A DNA stretch of 47,500 nt, taken from Glandiceps talaboti (taxonomy: Eukaryota; Hemichordata; Enteropneusta; Spengelidae). The stretch is taken from contig NC_135557.1 of the NCBI RefSeq assembly GCF_964340395.1, positions 17,627,230 through 17,674,729 on the forward strand, given 5' to 3'. The position numbers and the translations under genes are program-made. Below, piece after piece: positions 1 to 11,513 of the stretch. Position 1 is the first letter of the stretch; each line of letters opens with the position of its first letter. Under the pieces are notes generated by a model, which did no database searches, was not told the DNA's origin, and saw only the letters and a program-made list of their open reading frames with translations.

Positions 1-1069
1 CCATTAGCTTTTACTACAAATGATATTATGCATGATTATTACTACTGTGGTATTTTGTGAATATTCTATCAATGGATGTCCCATGAACTCATGAAAGGTC
101 ATTGACTAAGAACTGACTAGTTTTGATATTTCGTATACAACGATCTTCTACCAACTGTATCCCTTAGCTTGTCTCAAGCTGTGCTAAAACTAACTTCTTT
201 CAGCAAGGTTCTCTACAGATCACAGTGTAATCTTTCACTCGGGAACACACATGAAATGCTGCATTTTAAATTATCTCACTTGGAAAAGTTGTGCGTTTGA
301 ATCTTTCTTGTGTCATCCGGCAGTGATATCGATTTGTGTTCACAGTGAGATCAAACGTAACATTTTCTATGCTTAGGCATTATCAGTGTGTATTTTTTTA
401 ATGCAATTCTTAACAAAAATAACGCCTTGTGAATTCCCACAACGTGGATGTGGATGTTAAACAAAATAAAATACGTTGTTTAAATTCACTTCCATTTGTC
501 AATACGAAACTGGCACTGACCAAAACTTATGCTAAGTGATACATAGCCCTGTACGGCATTTTCGCCTAAGTTCTGATCGATGCCATCTCCCGTACTGATA
601 TGTGAAAGTGAATGAAACCAATTTATTTCATCTCGTTTAACATCGACGTTTTTATTAAATAAAATGAATTCACATGGTAGCCTTTCCTTTTAAAATGCCA
701 ACATAAACGCAATTTAGGCAAACTTTGTATTTGAGTAGAAATTACTCGTTTACTTTTCAGTGGTAATAGACGACGAGATAATTTGTCGGTTTATATATGT
801 TACCATGGTGATATCAATGATGAACTAAATTCAAGTTCATCTGCAAGTTCCAATTTACAATAGACTGATTCCAATGGCATAGTCGTTTCCTTGGATTATT
901 AACTAGATGTATTTGTACTACCGTATTACCACAGGTCAACACATCTGTACGTCATATGTCACTTGCCAATCTTGATTTTAATCTTAGTTTTCTTTTACGA
1001 CAATACCGACATCGTTTCATTTCTTTAATCAAACAAGATATAGATAATTACCTTCATGTAACGATGCGT
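1..1069. other. Non-coding DNA, nothing recognised
   Basis: AT-rich sequence with no long open frame, no recognisable protein motif and no tandem repeat. I see no RNA gene or domain remnant. It could be intergenic or intronic. Confidence 0.5.
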
Positions 1070-1320
1070 CACACACACACACACATACACACACACACAT
1101 ACATACATACATACATACATACATACATACATACATACACACATACATACACACACAGGCATACATACATACATACATACATACATACATACATACATAC
1201 ATACATACATACATACATACATACATACATACATACATACATACATACACACAGGCATACATACATACATACATACATACATACATACATACATACATAC
1301 ATACATACATACATACATAC
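1070..1320. repeat. Compound (AC)n/(ATAC)n microsatellite
   Basis: About 30 bp of AC dinucleotides pass into about 55 copies of the tetramer ATAC, interrupted twice by ACACAGGC-type variants. Every frame is open because the tetramer contains no stop codon, so it yields long Tyr-Ile-His-Thr (plus) and Met-Tyr-Val-Cys (minus) pseudo-ORFs that should not be read as genes. Confidence 0.97.
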
Positions 1321-2200
1321 TTATTGACACCCGGAACTTCAACGACACTCATCGTTTCGACCTTGTTATTGCACACCCATCGCTTGTATCAAATTTGAAA
1401 ATGTTATGTATGTTATTACATATACAATGTCGAGTACAAACTTATATTAATCTCCACAAAGTAATAAACGTGGTGGTTTGTACATAATGCGAGGAAAATG
1501 GACGCCGCCACATGATATTAACTGGACTGATAAACATATGTCATTTTGGGTCAAAGAATCTACTAAGGCTTGATCGATTATGTATATGTGTCGGCAAACT
1601 CAAAGCTCACAGGCAACGGAATTAAAGAGATAAATCTGAAAGATGAGAACTAGCATGTGTTTTATTTGTCAAAAGTGTCTACGTGATACATTTAGATATG
1701 CACGTTCACGTATACACTTTTAAAACCATATTACGTCTGCTATTATAGTCATATGACTTCGTATGTTTACTGGATAGAGTATTCACGTGGACAATATATC
1801 TATTTATGTGCAATCACCATTCCATTAACAAAACTAGTTCCTCAAATCTGACAGTTTTTTGGGTAATTTTGCACGTATACAAAACATTTATAGGATTGTG
1901 AGCTTGAATTAATACAAATAAAATCACAAGTCACACACAGAGCGTGATTATGGAGGAATAGAAAGGGAGAACAAATCCTGAAATGTAACAAATGGTCAAA
2001 GTGTCCGACTAAATAAGCAATATCTTTATGCGTATATAAATATCTATACATAGACAAACTATACCAAATATATGTATATATATACAGTATTCTATACATA
2101 ATATAAATTATATTAGCTAGGAACATCGGCACGTTGCAGAAAACATTACATTTGGGATTGGGAGTAAGGCCGACTTAGAACTTTTGAACACGTTTATTAA
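1321..2200. other. Non-coding DNA, nothing recognised
   Basis: AT-rich sequence with only short open frames. A minus-strand frame at 1842-2132 has no recognisable motif and low-complexity Tyr/Ile content. No gene, RNA or mobile element is supported. Confidence 0.45.
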
Positions 2201-2544
<344 letters not shown>

Positions 2545-2792
2545 ACGAAATGTTATATGCCTGTGCATATATGGTACAAATTATACTTTGCATATATAGT
2601 ATTATTGACAAGGTGTAGTGCATCGCTTCCTTTGTTTCTCAGATATCTAGCAACAAAAAGTCGGCTACTAAGGCCCAATCAAATAATATTGTGGTTCCGA
2701 TTATACTCAATTTTAGAATAGATGGTATGTGATAGGTAGATTTTTTATTCTATTTTATTATATATTTTTTCTGTGTGAGTGTCTAGTTCAGG

Positions 2793-3048
2793 TTTTCCAT
2801 TATTTTCCGAATGGTTTCTGTGTTATTAGTTTCTTCCCATCAGATGTACAGCCATTACAGATTGGAATAACAGATTTATATTGTCTTTTTAAGTTGTTGT
2901 AAGTTTTCGCGTCCACTATTTCTCGTGAGACTTCACAATCTTTGCGATTTTTTTCTAAAATATCTAAAAAAAAAATAAGTTTAGGGTCGGCAGTGAAAAA
3001 CGAGGTGGGGTTGGGTAACCGGAACCAAACAATTATATTTTAGGCTTT
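2793..3048 (+). repeat. Dispersed repeat, copy A
   Basis: About 255 bp recur, inverted and diverged, at 21091-21346. Shared blocks include TCATCAGATGTACA, ATATTGTCTTTTTAA, TAGGGTCGGCAGTGAAAAAC, GTAACCGGAA and CAAACAATTAT, in the same order. There is no coding potential and no obvious terminal inverted repeat. Two copies in 47 kb suggest an abundant SINE-like or non-autonomous family, which I cannot name. Confidence 0.8.
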
Positions 3049-4215
3049 TGTGTTTGAAGTGTTTGTGGTGGCTCCATCGCTTACATCTTTTCAAAGACAC
3101 TTTTTCTTTCTAAAAAAAATTTAAGTCTTACCACATTCCCTCTCTGTGAATTTAACATATACAAAATGAGCTACGTATACCCGTTTTACGCTTCCAGTCA
3201 GCAAATAGCAACATAATAGCAATGGCAGATAAAATCACAAACATCTCATCTTACATGTATGAGTTGCGTGTTCCGTTGTCATTATCGTTGCCATAGTAAA
3301 TAGAGTTTCCTGTATTTATGGTGATGGAGGCAAGGCTGTCACGAATTAACTCTGCTCTAAGGACGTCATCATCACTATTATGACAAACGAGCATTCCATG
3401 CAACATTTGACGGGGAAATATTATTTAAGGTAATAACCACTCATCATCAAACTCAATGAGCGAGAGCACAATAATACACCGAAGTATTCGTCTAAGTAAC
3501 CATATTCTATCCCTTGAGTATTGATTTTAGTTAATCTTTCTTCAAATGATTCGCCATTTTTAGTTAGTGTATAGGAACAGAATCTAATGTGCTATGCTGT
3601 GATATTAGACAATTCAATGGTTTCTTTGTTTGGTAAACTGACTAAGTTCGGCTCTAGAAAAGTTAATCACACGGGCCTGTTTCTGGCGACACCACACCGC
3701 GTTCTCTAGACCTTCCAAGTTCTCACCAAAACAGTACGACTTTACCCATAAGAATCAACGAAATTTAGGGGACGATATCAGATACCTCTATGAACAGCCA
3801 TTTTCAATGCAGAGAGCAGAGACCAACATGGCACCATGCCATTGGACAACAACGGTCACGGGACATTGTCATTTAGTAACAGAAGCGAATAATGTCCGAA
3901 GTACTCAACATCAATTTCTATTGAAAAATACAGCCTACAGATTAGAACACGTACCATGACATCAACATCACAAATTGTGTTTGGCCCGCACCTAGATATC
4001 AGCGCCCCATGGCCAATGAATTACGAGCTCTCAACTTATTTACTTTAATAGGTAAAATAGACCACTAAATGACATGCAATATGTAAATTTATGGTAATTT
4101 AATATTTTTCAGTGAATATATCATTGGTTGTCTGATCGACAAAACACTGCTCCAGTTACAACTTGTGTCGGTTTAAGTCTTTGTAGAAATAATTTATGAT
4201 AATTAGATGTCATTC
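3049..4215. other. Non-coding DNA, nothing recognised
   Basis: No open frame of note, no tandem repeat and no recognisable element. Base composition is more mixed than in the satellite regions. Confidence 0.45.
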
Positions 4216-4347
4216 CCAATATTTTTCTTCGTTCAGCTAAGGAAAATACGAGTAACCTAAGGGGCATTTGTCACTACGAGTCGATAGACGAGTATTGACA
4301 ACCCTTGGGTCACGAGTATTTTCCAGCTGAATGAAGAAAAATATTGG
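4216..4347. repeat. Foldback (MITE-like) inverted repeat
   Basis: The left arm from 4216 (CCAATATTTTTCTTCGTTCA onward) is matched by the reverse complement of the right arm ending at 4347. The arms are about 50 nt with a few mismatches and short indels, separated by a loop of about 25 nt. It can form a long hairpin or cruciform. It has no coding capacity. A non-autonomous DNA transposon or foldback element is the likely source; I did not identify target-site duplications. Confidence 0.8.
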
Positions 4348-4950
4348 AAAATAATATAATTGTACATGCGCCAGTAATATGGAAGAAAAAATGGGGAAAG
4401 TAATGGTAATTTTGAGCGCTTTGACTCATATCGCGAACACAGAAAAACCAGTGACGTAGACACGCGTTGTCGTGACATAGACGAGCGTTCTCATGACAGA
4501 ACGACCAGAGTATATATTCCATATTTTTGTTCAAATTGGCTCGTGCATGGAATATCATTTGTAGTACTAACAATACTAGTTGAATGTCGGACTAGTTTTG
4601 TAATTTAGCACACAGTCAGAAAAAACCAACAATCCTTAATTTAACTACAACATCTGACCCCGTAAAAGCTTTACGTAAGGCTGTCAATAAAACCTGGTAA
4701 AAAACCGACGACATGATAATTGTGATGTAAGTGAAATGAACCAAAAAAGACACTGGAGTTGTTTAATTAATTTTGAATTAATCTAATTGATGATATATCT
4801 TGTATAAATTGAATTTAAAGTAATTGAATTGAACAGAATAGACACAGTTGCAAAGTGAATCGAAAGTGGTTAGGAAAGAGCCAAAACTTCAATTTTATAT
4901 ATTGTTTTGGGTATAAACTTTGAATTCGAAAATGGTGTGTTTGAGAGAAA
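4348..4950. other. Non-coding DNA beside the foldback
   Basis: Contains CpG-bearing short repeats around 4450-4500 (GACGTAGACACGCGTTG followed by GACATAGACGAGCGTT), possibly part of the same mobile element as the foldback. Small minus-strand frames have no recognisable domain. Confidence 0.4.
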
Positions 4951-4968
4951 CATACATATATACATACA

Positions 4969-5000
<32 letters not shown>

Positions 5001-5200
5001 CGTACGTATGTGCGTGCGTGCATACATACATACATACATACATACATACATACATACATACATACATACATACGTACATACATATATACTTACGTACGTA
5101 CGTACGTACATACATACATACATACATACATACAGACAGACAGACAGACAGACATACATACATACATACATACATACATACATACATACATACATTCATT
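4951..5200. repeat. (ATAC)n microsatellite with ACGT and CAGA variants
   Basis: Tetramer array of ATAC with interruptions of ACGT (around 5000 and 5090-5105) and a run of CAGA (5133-5152). Overlapping frames on both strands are repeat translations only. Confidence 0.97.
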
Positions 5201-6160
5201 CACAAAGAATAGCATTCATTTGTAATTACATATGAGCGTATAAGGCATTCAACTTTGTATTCACTTAATATTGATAACAAGTTTTAAAAACCTTGCATTT
5301 GCTGCCCCAAGGTTATGTTTACCTTCTCACACAGGAACCTACTGAAAACTACGTAGACTAACTTTAAAATCTACTGAAGTAAAGGTGAAGTAACTACTTC
5401 ACAAAGGTAACATGTCGTGCCTTCCTGAAAGGAAGACTAGTTAGGTATTCCGATCGAGTCACCGGATATACTCTGCAGACAGAATATATGAACGTGTACT
5501 TTTTAGTGATGTAGAAGATTATATTTACAATTTCCTGTCGTCACCAGTCTGGTTTGAAATTAGAAGAAAAAGGCTTGTTTCTACGGCTTAACCACTGGTC
5601 CGTGTTTCCAAATGTGTCTAAACGAAATAAAAGATCCACAGAATCAGTTGAATCAGTTTTCGAATACACGTCGTGTAAATGAGTTGCCGTTATATTAGTT
5701 ATAGTTGTTAAGGGACGTTCCGGGGTGTTGCGATGACGCCTTTACGGAAATGCCGTCTCTTCGCCTGCAATTTACTCTAAAGTAGATCGGAAATGAAACA
5801 GTAGCTATCACGCATGAAAGTATGAAGTCTGGCATTGGTGATGTTTTTTCGTTGTTTAGGGTTTTAATCAGAAATTTAGGATCACGTTGATGAATACTAA
5901 ATGAAACCGAGGTAGACAAAGGAAGTTCTGTGGTTTCTCTGTGTTACCCAAAACACTTTTAGACATTTATTGATCACTGCAGCGTATGATTCGACATTAC
6001 TTGGTAACAAGGAAAGAGCTAAGAGGTAAATGTCTCTTTTCAGTAAATGAAGTGTGAACCAGGATGAATGTCAAGTTCAGAAATGTAAAATGTAATCACA
6101 CGCACTTAAATGTTAGTTTGCTTGTACGTTTAGTTTCGCTTACAAGTCCATTAGGTGATT
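5201..6160. other. Non-coding DNA, nothing recognised
   Basis: No supported gene. A minus-strand frame at 5695-5919 has no recognisable motif. No repeat structure was seen. Confidence 0.45.
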
Positions 6161-6343
6161 ACAAACACACACACACACACACACACAAACACACATATAC
6201 ATACATACATACATACATACATACATACATACATACATACATACATACATACATACATACATACAGATCATTCTACTCCTAGTGCTCTTATCAGCTGATT
6301 GTGCTCGGGAGTCTCCCCCCTCCCTCCCTCCCTCCCTCCCTCC

Positions 6344-6426
<83 letters not shown>
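6161..6426. repeat. Compound microsatellite (AC)n-(ATAC)n-(CCCT)n-(CT)n
   Basis: AC run (about 6164-6190), ATAC tetramers (about 6195-6265), about 45 bp of unique sequence, then CCCT tetramers (6316-6344) grading into a CT run ending at 6426. Confidence 0.97.
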
Positions 6427-6435
<9 letters not shown>

Positions 6436-7783
6436 AATATATGCATGTGTGTTTGTTAATACACAATTTAACCCTTCCAATGCCTATGTATAGTTATCAC
6501 AAATCAAATATTCCGAAATTTGATAAGCAATAATGTTATAAGCTAGAGTAAATCGTCATCTCATACCACCTTTCTTTGGCAAGAAATTACTAGTGAGCTA
6601 ATCACTGCTTGGCTGATTTCATGTTACGTGAATCCTGCCCTCTACGATCTATTATACATAATGTGCGTTGACAAATCCCAATTAGCCAGACATGTACTAC
6701 TCGAGTACCAGATCTATGCGTTGCGAGTATCATTAGCAACTCCTGTGTCTGGTACAGTCATGAGCGTTACCAGTTCTGTCATGCGCTGTCGTGTGCAAGT
6801 AAAGGTCAAACCCCACTGCGTAATCTTCCTACGTCGACTGACTGACAGTTATATATTATGTATATAGCGTTTGATTACGTAATTATTGTTTGTGCCACCC
6901 CACCCCCGTGCACCCCACCCCACTCGTACGTCCATGCAGAGACCACGGTGACGAACAGTAAAACTTAAAAAGTCTTTACACAGAAAGATAGACAGGGAAA
7001 GGGAATTTCCTAGTATATTGTGTTGACATGTATTAACGTTTGATTAATAAATGCAATGTATCCTCTGTTTATTGTTTATTTGCATGGTGGTCTTTATGTG
7101 CGTCTTGCGTTCAATGTTTGCCGCAACTTGGTTACGCATCCAGATACATTGTACACAAAACTATATTACCAAGATGTTTTATACGTACGTTCATGCTTTC
7201 TCAGTAGTATAGCGCCACCAACATTCACGTTAACTTAAAAAGTCTTATAGTTCACTAACTGACATCTACCAATCCGACTAACGGTTGGTGTATTACCATT
7301 TGTCAGTTAGTAGATATTTACACTGGTTATGGAAATATGTTACTAGTAATTTGCCAAATAGCCTACCAGTTTGATCAAGGATATTAGCTGTGCACTAATT
7401 AATTCAAAGTTGGTAAGCTACAAAGAGACAGAGAAGACGATAATTTTGATTTAAAACTTTATCAACTAGAGATGTTATCTGATAAAAACATGAATAACAT
7501 TATAAAGCTAAGAAATCGCAAAGACACCCACTATTATTTATTCGACCTGGTGTCACCAAGGTTGGTGTGTAGGGGTGATCCTAATGTTTAAAAATGTTTT
7601 TTGTTTTTTTCCATGGAAAATTTTGGTCGGTCGGTCGATTTAAAAAAGTATATAAATAAAAAATCATCTTTGAATTCATGTTTCTTTGCCTCTCCTTTTC
7701 CTCCTTTCAATCATCTTTTCATTGGATTCCTAGAAACAAGCCCTTCTCAGCTTTTCTTAGGGACCGGTCAGTTTCTCCAGCCT
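6427..7783. other. Non-coding DNA, small foldback at 7255-7310
   Basis: Several small open frames (6628-6867, 7056-7238, 7601-7813) have no recognisable domain. A short inverted repeat has perfect 10-nt arms CTAACTGACA (7255-7264) and TGTCAGTTAG (7301-7310), with further inner pairing. A C-rich patch lies at about 6896-6922. No gene is supported. Confidence 0.4.
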
Positions 7784-7919
7784 GGGGGGGGGGGGGGGGC
7801 GGTGGATTCTTAAATCGGGCCGACAAAAAGTCACTGACCCCCCCCCCCCCTATCTGTAAAACCCAAAACAGGCTGACCCCCCTATCACTTAATTCTAAAA
7901 CATGATGACCCCCCCCCCC
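7784..7919. repeat. Poly-G and poly-C homopolymer cluster
   Basis: Sixteen consecutive G (7784-7799) are followed by C runs of 13 (7838-7850), 6 (7877-7882) and 11 (7909-7919). The complementary runs could pair into hairpins, and the G run could form a quadruplex. A related G-run sequence with a similar flank (ACAAAAAGTCA) occurs near 20465, suggesting a dispersed repeat. Exact run lengths are prone to sequencing error. Confidence 0.85.
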
Positions 7920-8040
7920 ATATATGATATTCGCATGAGTGACAGGTATTTTTTGATCGTGACTCAGTGTGGACTGCTTGACTGTCTTGCATCTACTTTA
8001 TAAGATCCCGGGTTTTTATATAGCACTATCATAATTATAA

Positions 8041-9060
8041 TTATTGACTACCCAGGGTAAATATATTTGAAAAGGAGTTTAATAGCATCTTGACAGTGAA
8101 AGGTAGGGGGAAAGCTTTGAGAAGGGAATATGTACAGCTGTCATGGGGGGTCCTAGGGGGTCTCCCCCTAGAAGCCCAGGAGGTTTTTAACTCAAAGTCA
8201 ATATTGAGACTATTCAGACATTTTTAGAAAATCATTTCCAAGCTTTACAAGACAGCACCAACATGTAAAAAGCAACTACATAAGGTTGAAATATTTTTGA
8301 AATATAGTTTGATAGGATCTTGACAGTAAGAGGTAGGGGAGATCTTGAGACTGGGATGTGTACACCTCATGGGGGGGAGGAAGGTTCCAAGGGGGTCTCC
8401 CCCTAGAACCCCTGGAGGTTTTTTCCCTCAATTTTGAGACTATTCAGACCCTTTCAGACAATAATTTCCAAGCCTTACAAGACAACACCAACATGTAAAA
8501 AACAACTACATAGGGTTGAAATACTTTTGAAATATACTTTGATAGCATCTTGACAGTAAGAGCGGAAGAGCTTGAGACTGGGATATGTCCACCTCATGCG
8601 GGGGGGGGGGGGGTCTGAGGGGGTCTCCCTCTAGAAGCCCTGGAGGAATTTTACTCTTATAGCCAATATTTACACTATTTAGACCCTTCAAGCAATAACT
8701 TAATCCATGCTTTACAAGACAGCAAGTATCAGAAACTATTCTTTATAACTTACACTAAGGGTTGAAATATGTTCTTAAAAAGTTAAATGGCATCATTATA
8801 TACATGTAGTAAAGGTCAGCACATCTAATGGTAGTATCATTGGTAGGGGAGATTTGGAGATTAAGGCAATTTTAGACTATCTTGGCAAACATTTCACATC
8901 TTGAAAAGACAATATCATCTCAAATTAGAATAGGGTGAAAATATTTAAGAAAATTTTAATACCATTATGACAGTAAAAAGGTTGTTGGTGCATCTGATTG
9001 TTGGTTGAATGCATGAGTGACCTCTGGGGGTGAGGAAGTCCTTGGGGTTTTCCCCCTGGC
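8041..9060 (+). repeat. Diverged tandem repeat, unit about 230 bp, G-rich
   Basis: The phrase ATCTTGACAGT recurs at 8087, 8317 and 8547 (spacing 230 bp), with more diverged units near 8791 and 8961. Each unit carries a G-rich block with GGGGGTCTCCCCCTAGAA and the phrase TTCCAAGC-TTACAAGACA. The first unit has a perfect hairpin, CTAGGGGG-TCT-CCCCCTAG, at 8153-8171. There is no coding capacity. A related, inverted copy forms the arm at about 9703-9908. Confidence 0.85.
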
Positions 9061-9066
9061 AGATAT

Positions 9067-9910
9067 GGAGTTTTTTGCTTGAGATACTAAGGCAATGTTT
9101 AGGTTATTCATAACCTTTGAGGTAATATTTCCAAGCTTCGAAAAGCTAACGTAAATGTACGTTTTAAATGAGTTTCCTATATCACATAAAATAGACATGT
9201 AACATTAGTATAGGGGCATTAATATATGTATAATAAAGTCACCGGTATGTTAGAGAACTTTAGGTGGATATTGTGGTTTATTGTGTTTTTGTGTGGTCAT
9301 TGTGTTTTAAATTGTGATTGAAGAAAAAAATCCTTTCTACAATGGCATATAGCCTTGTCTGAAATGTGGTACATGTCAATATTTGTTCTTGTCCCTGTTT
9401 CTTACATGAATTCTTTAATATTACTTATAACTTCAAACATAACTATACATATACATATACATATACATGTATTACCTAGCTACCACACTAGTTACAGAAC
9501 ATGTTATGTAAATGCTTGGCTGTTTCACAATCAATGCTTTACTTATATTGCAGTTTGGGGCAAACTTGAAGGTTTCGTAATGGCAATTTTCATAGATAGT
9601 TTATAAATGAAATTAATCTAAATTGTTCTACTCGTCATGTTATTGACACTACAAATCACCACATCTCATCAGATTCCAGTTTCTGTTATACCCTAGGTAT
9701 GACCACCTAAAGTTCTCTGACATACCGGTGACTATACTATACATGCAATATTAATAATGTCCCTGTACCAATTTTACGGGCCCATTTTTATGTGACATGG
9801 GAAACTCATTTAAAACTTACATTTACGTTAGCTTTTCAAAGCTGGGAAATATTACCTCAAAGGTTATGAATAACCTAAAAGTTGCCTTAATAGAAACAAA
9901 AAACCTCCCG
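9067..9910. repeat. Large inverted repeat (arms about 200 bp)
   Basis: Left arm 9067-9267 and right arm 9703-9908 are diverged reverse complements. Shared blocks include AGGTTATTCATAACCTTTGA, AAAAGCTAACGTAAATGTA, GTCACCGGTATGT and AGAGAACTTTAGGTGG. The spacer of about 435 bp (9268-9702) shows no gene. The outer part of the left arm is also the last unit of the 230-bp tandem repeat, so part of that repeat has been copied in inverted orientation. The right arm ends about 15 bp before the first pentamer array. Confidence 0.85.
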
Positions 9911-9923
9911 ATCTGTATAGCAA

Positions 9924-10405
9924 TGTATAGTATAGTATAGTATAGTATAGTATACTATTATATACTATACTATACTATACTATACTATACTATACTATAC
10001 TATACTATACTATACTATACTATACTATACTATACTATACTATACTATACTATACTATACAATACTATACTATACTTTACTATACTATACTATACTATAC
10101 TATACTATACTATACTACTAGTATACTATACTATACTATACTATACTATACTATACTATACTATACTATACTATACTATACTATACTATACTATACTATA
10201 CTATACTATACTATACTATACTATACTATACTATACATTGCCATACTATACTTTACCATACTATACTATACTATACTATACTATACTATACTATACTATA
10301 CTATACTATACTATACTATACTATACTATACTATACTATACTATACTATACTATAGTATATACTATACTACATTATAGTGTAGTGTAGTGTAGTGTAGTG
10401 TAGTG
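9924..10405. repeat. Pentamer satellite (TATAC)n, block 1
   Basis: A few TATAG units are followed by about 85 units of TATAC with few interruptions, then a short TATAG/TGTAG stretch (10355-10410). TATAG and TATAC are reverse complements in this repeat, so the block begins and ends with the opposite orientation to its core. It belongs to the same family as the large array starting at 11514. Confidence 0.97.
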
Positions 10406-10439
10406 TAGTATAGTATTGAGGAGTGTTGTATTTCCGTAT

Positions 10440-11315
10440 TTGTTTGCCCAGAGTTTACTTGTATTGTTCATCAAATAGAGATGCCAGTATTATGATAGTG
10501 GACTCAGGTTACTAGTATTTATTTCTGTTTCATTATAGCCTCTTTTCGCCAGTTTCCAGGTGAAGAATTTAATGTTCTTTTGAAATTCTTTTTCGTTACT
10601 ACATGTTCGTATGTATCTGATCGTTTGACCCTTAATGGACCCTTTGAAGACTGAGTTCGGGCGGCAGTATTACCTGTGTAAATATTGGAATGAGTTTTGA
10701 TATCCAATACTTTGTGTTATTGGTGCCGTTGACATTTGTGGATTGTGATATGTTACTTCCGTATCTGAGCTTTCCAACGAAAATTTGAAAGTTGGATGTA
10801 TTTGGTTTATTTTTTCACTCAGATTATTTAGTTCAACTTGGGTGCCACAAAATATCATGAAAACGCCACCCCTGAAATGTGTCCAGAGTGATATTTTATC
10901 CGTGTAGATTTCAATAATGCGACTTTCCAGTTCATGGAATGTCGGCTATTTCGGGTGATGCCCAAGAGCCAATGCACATGCATGTTTGTGTGTAGAATTC
11001 TCCTTTAAATTTAAATGTGTTTTTCGTGAGAATCACATAATAGTTTTAGGAGATGCACAGGTGGTGGTTTTGGAATGCTATAGTCGATTGTTTGTGTAAC
11101 TGGCGAGTCAAGTGCTTCGACAACTGACTGCATTGCGCCAGACTGCAAAGTATGTGTGTACATACCACATGTAAAGTGACTAGTATCCAATTTTCAGGAA
11201 CTACATACAGTAGCTTCTGATGCCATGTGATGATACACTTTGTGCAAGTGTGAGACATATCTCGCTGGACACCCACAAATGAGATCCCATTGGTCTTCAA
11301 CACAACATACATTCT
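10440..11315 (-). pseudogene. Degenerate Penelope-like reverse transcriptase fragment
   Basis: Reading the minus strand from about 11312 down to 10500 gives, in order, hallmarks of a Penelope-like-element reverse transcriptase: PENWILVTLHVV (motif A region, usually TLDV; here His replaces Asp, codon 11169-11171), KNTFKFKGEFYTQ and GSWASPEIADI (motif B region), FRGGVFMIF (motif C region, where a DD pair is expected and GG is found, 10859-10873), INQIHPTFKFSLESSDTEV, and PNSVFKGSIKGQTIRYIRTC followed by KRGYNE. Stop codons (for example 10670-10672 and near 11046 and 10940) and frame changes break it. Both catalytic Asp positions are lost, so it is dead. Upstream and downstream parts are missing; it lies between two pentamer arrays. 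Assignment to Penelope-like elements rests on remembered family motifs. Confidence 0.75.
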
Positions 11316-11513
11316 CTATATTAACGGATCTCATCTACGAGATGCAATAACTAAACACTGGGACGTAATAGCAGACAATGACATATGAAATCAATTATAT
11401 CCAAAAAGACCAATCATAGCACAGAAGCGAAACATAAACTTAAAAGACAAATAGGTCAACACTCAATTGCAGCATTCCGAATTTAAAAATCTAGCGGAAA
11501 TAAAACGAGATAA

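Noticed and set aside
956-1376. Overlapping open frames on both strands encoding Tyr-Ile-His-Thr or Met-Tyr-Val-Cys repeats
   Set aside because: They are translations of an (ATAC)n microsatellite that lacks stops in every frame. The same applies to frames at 2117-2623, 4815-5235, 6064-6533, 43640-44298, 44519-44848 and 46252-46984.
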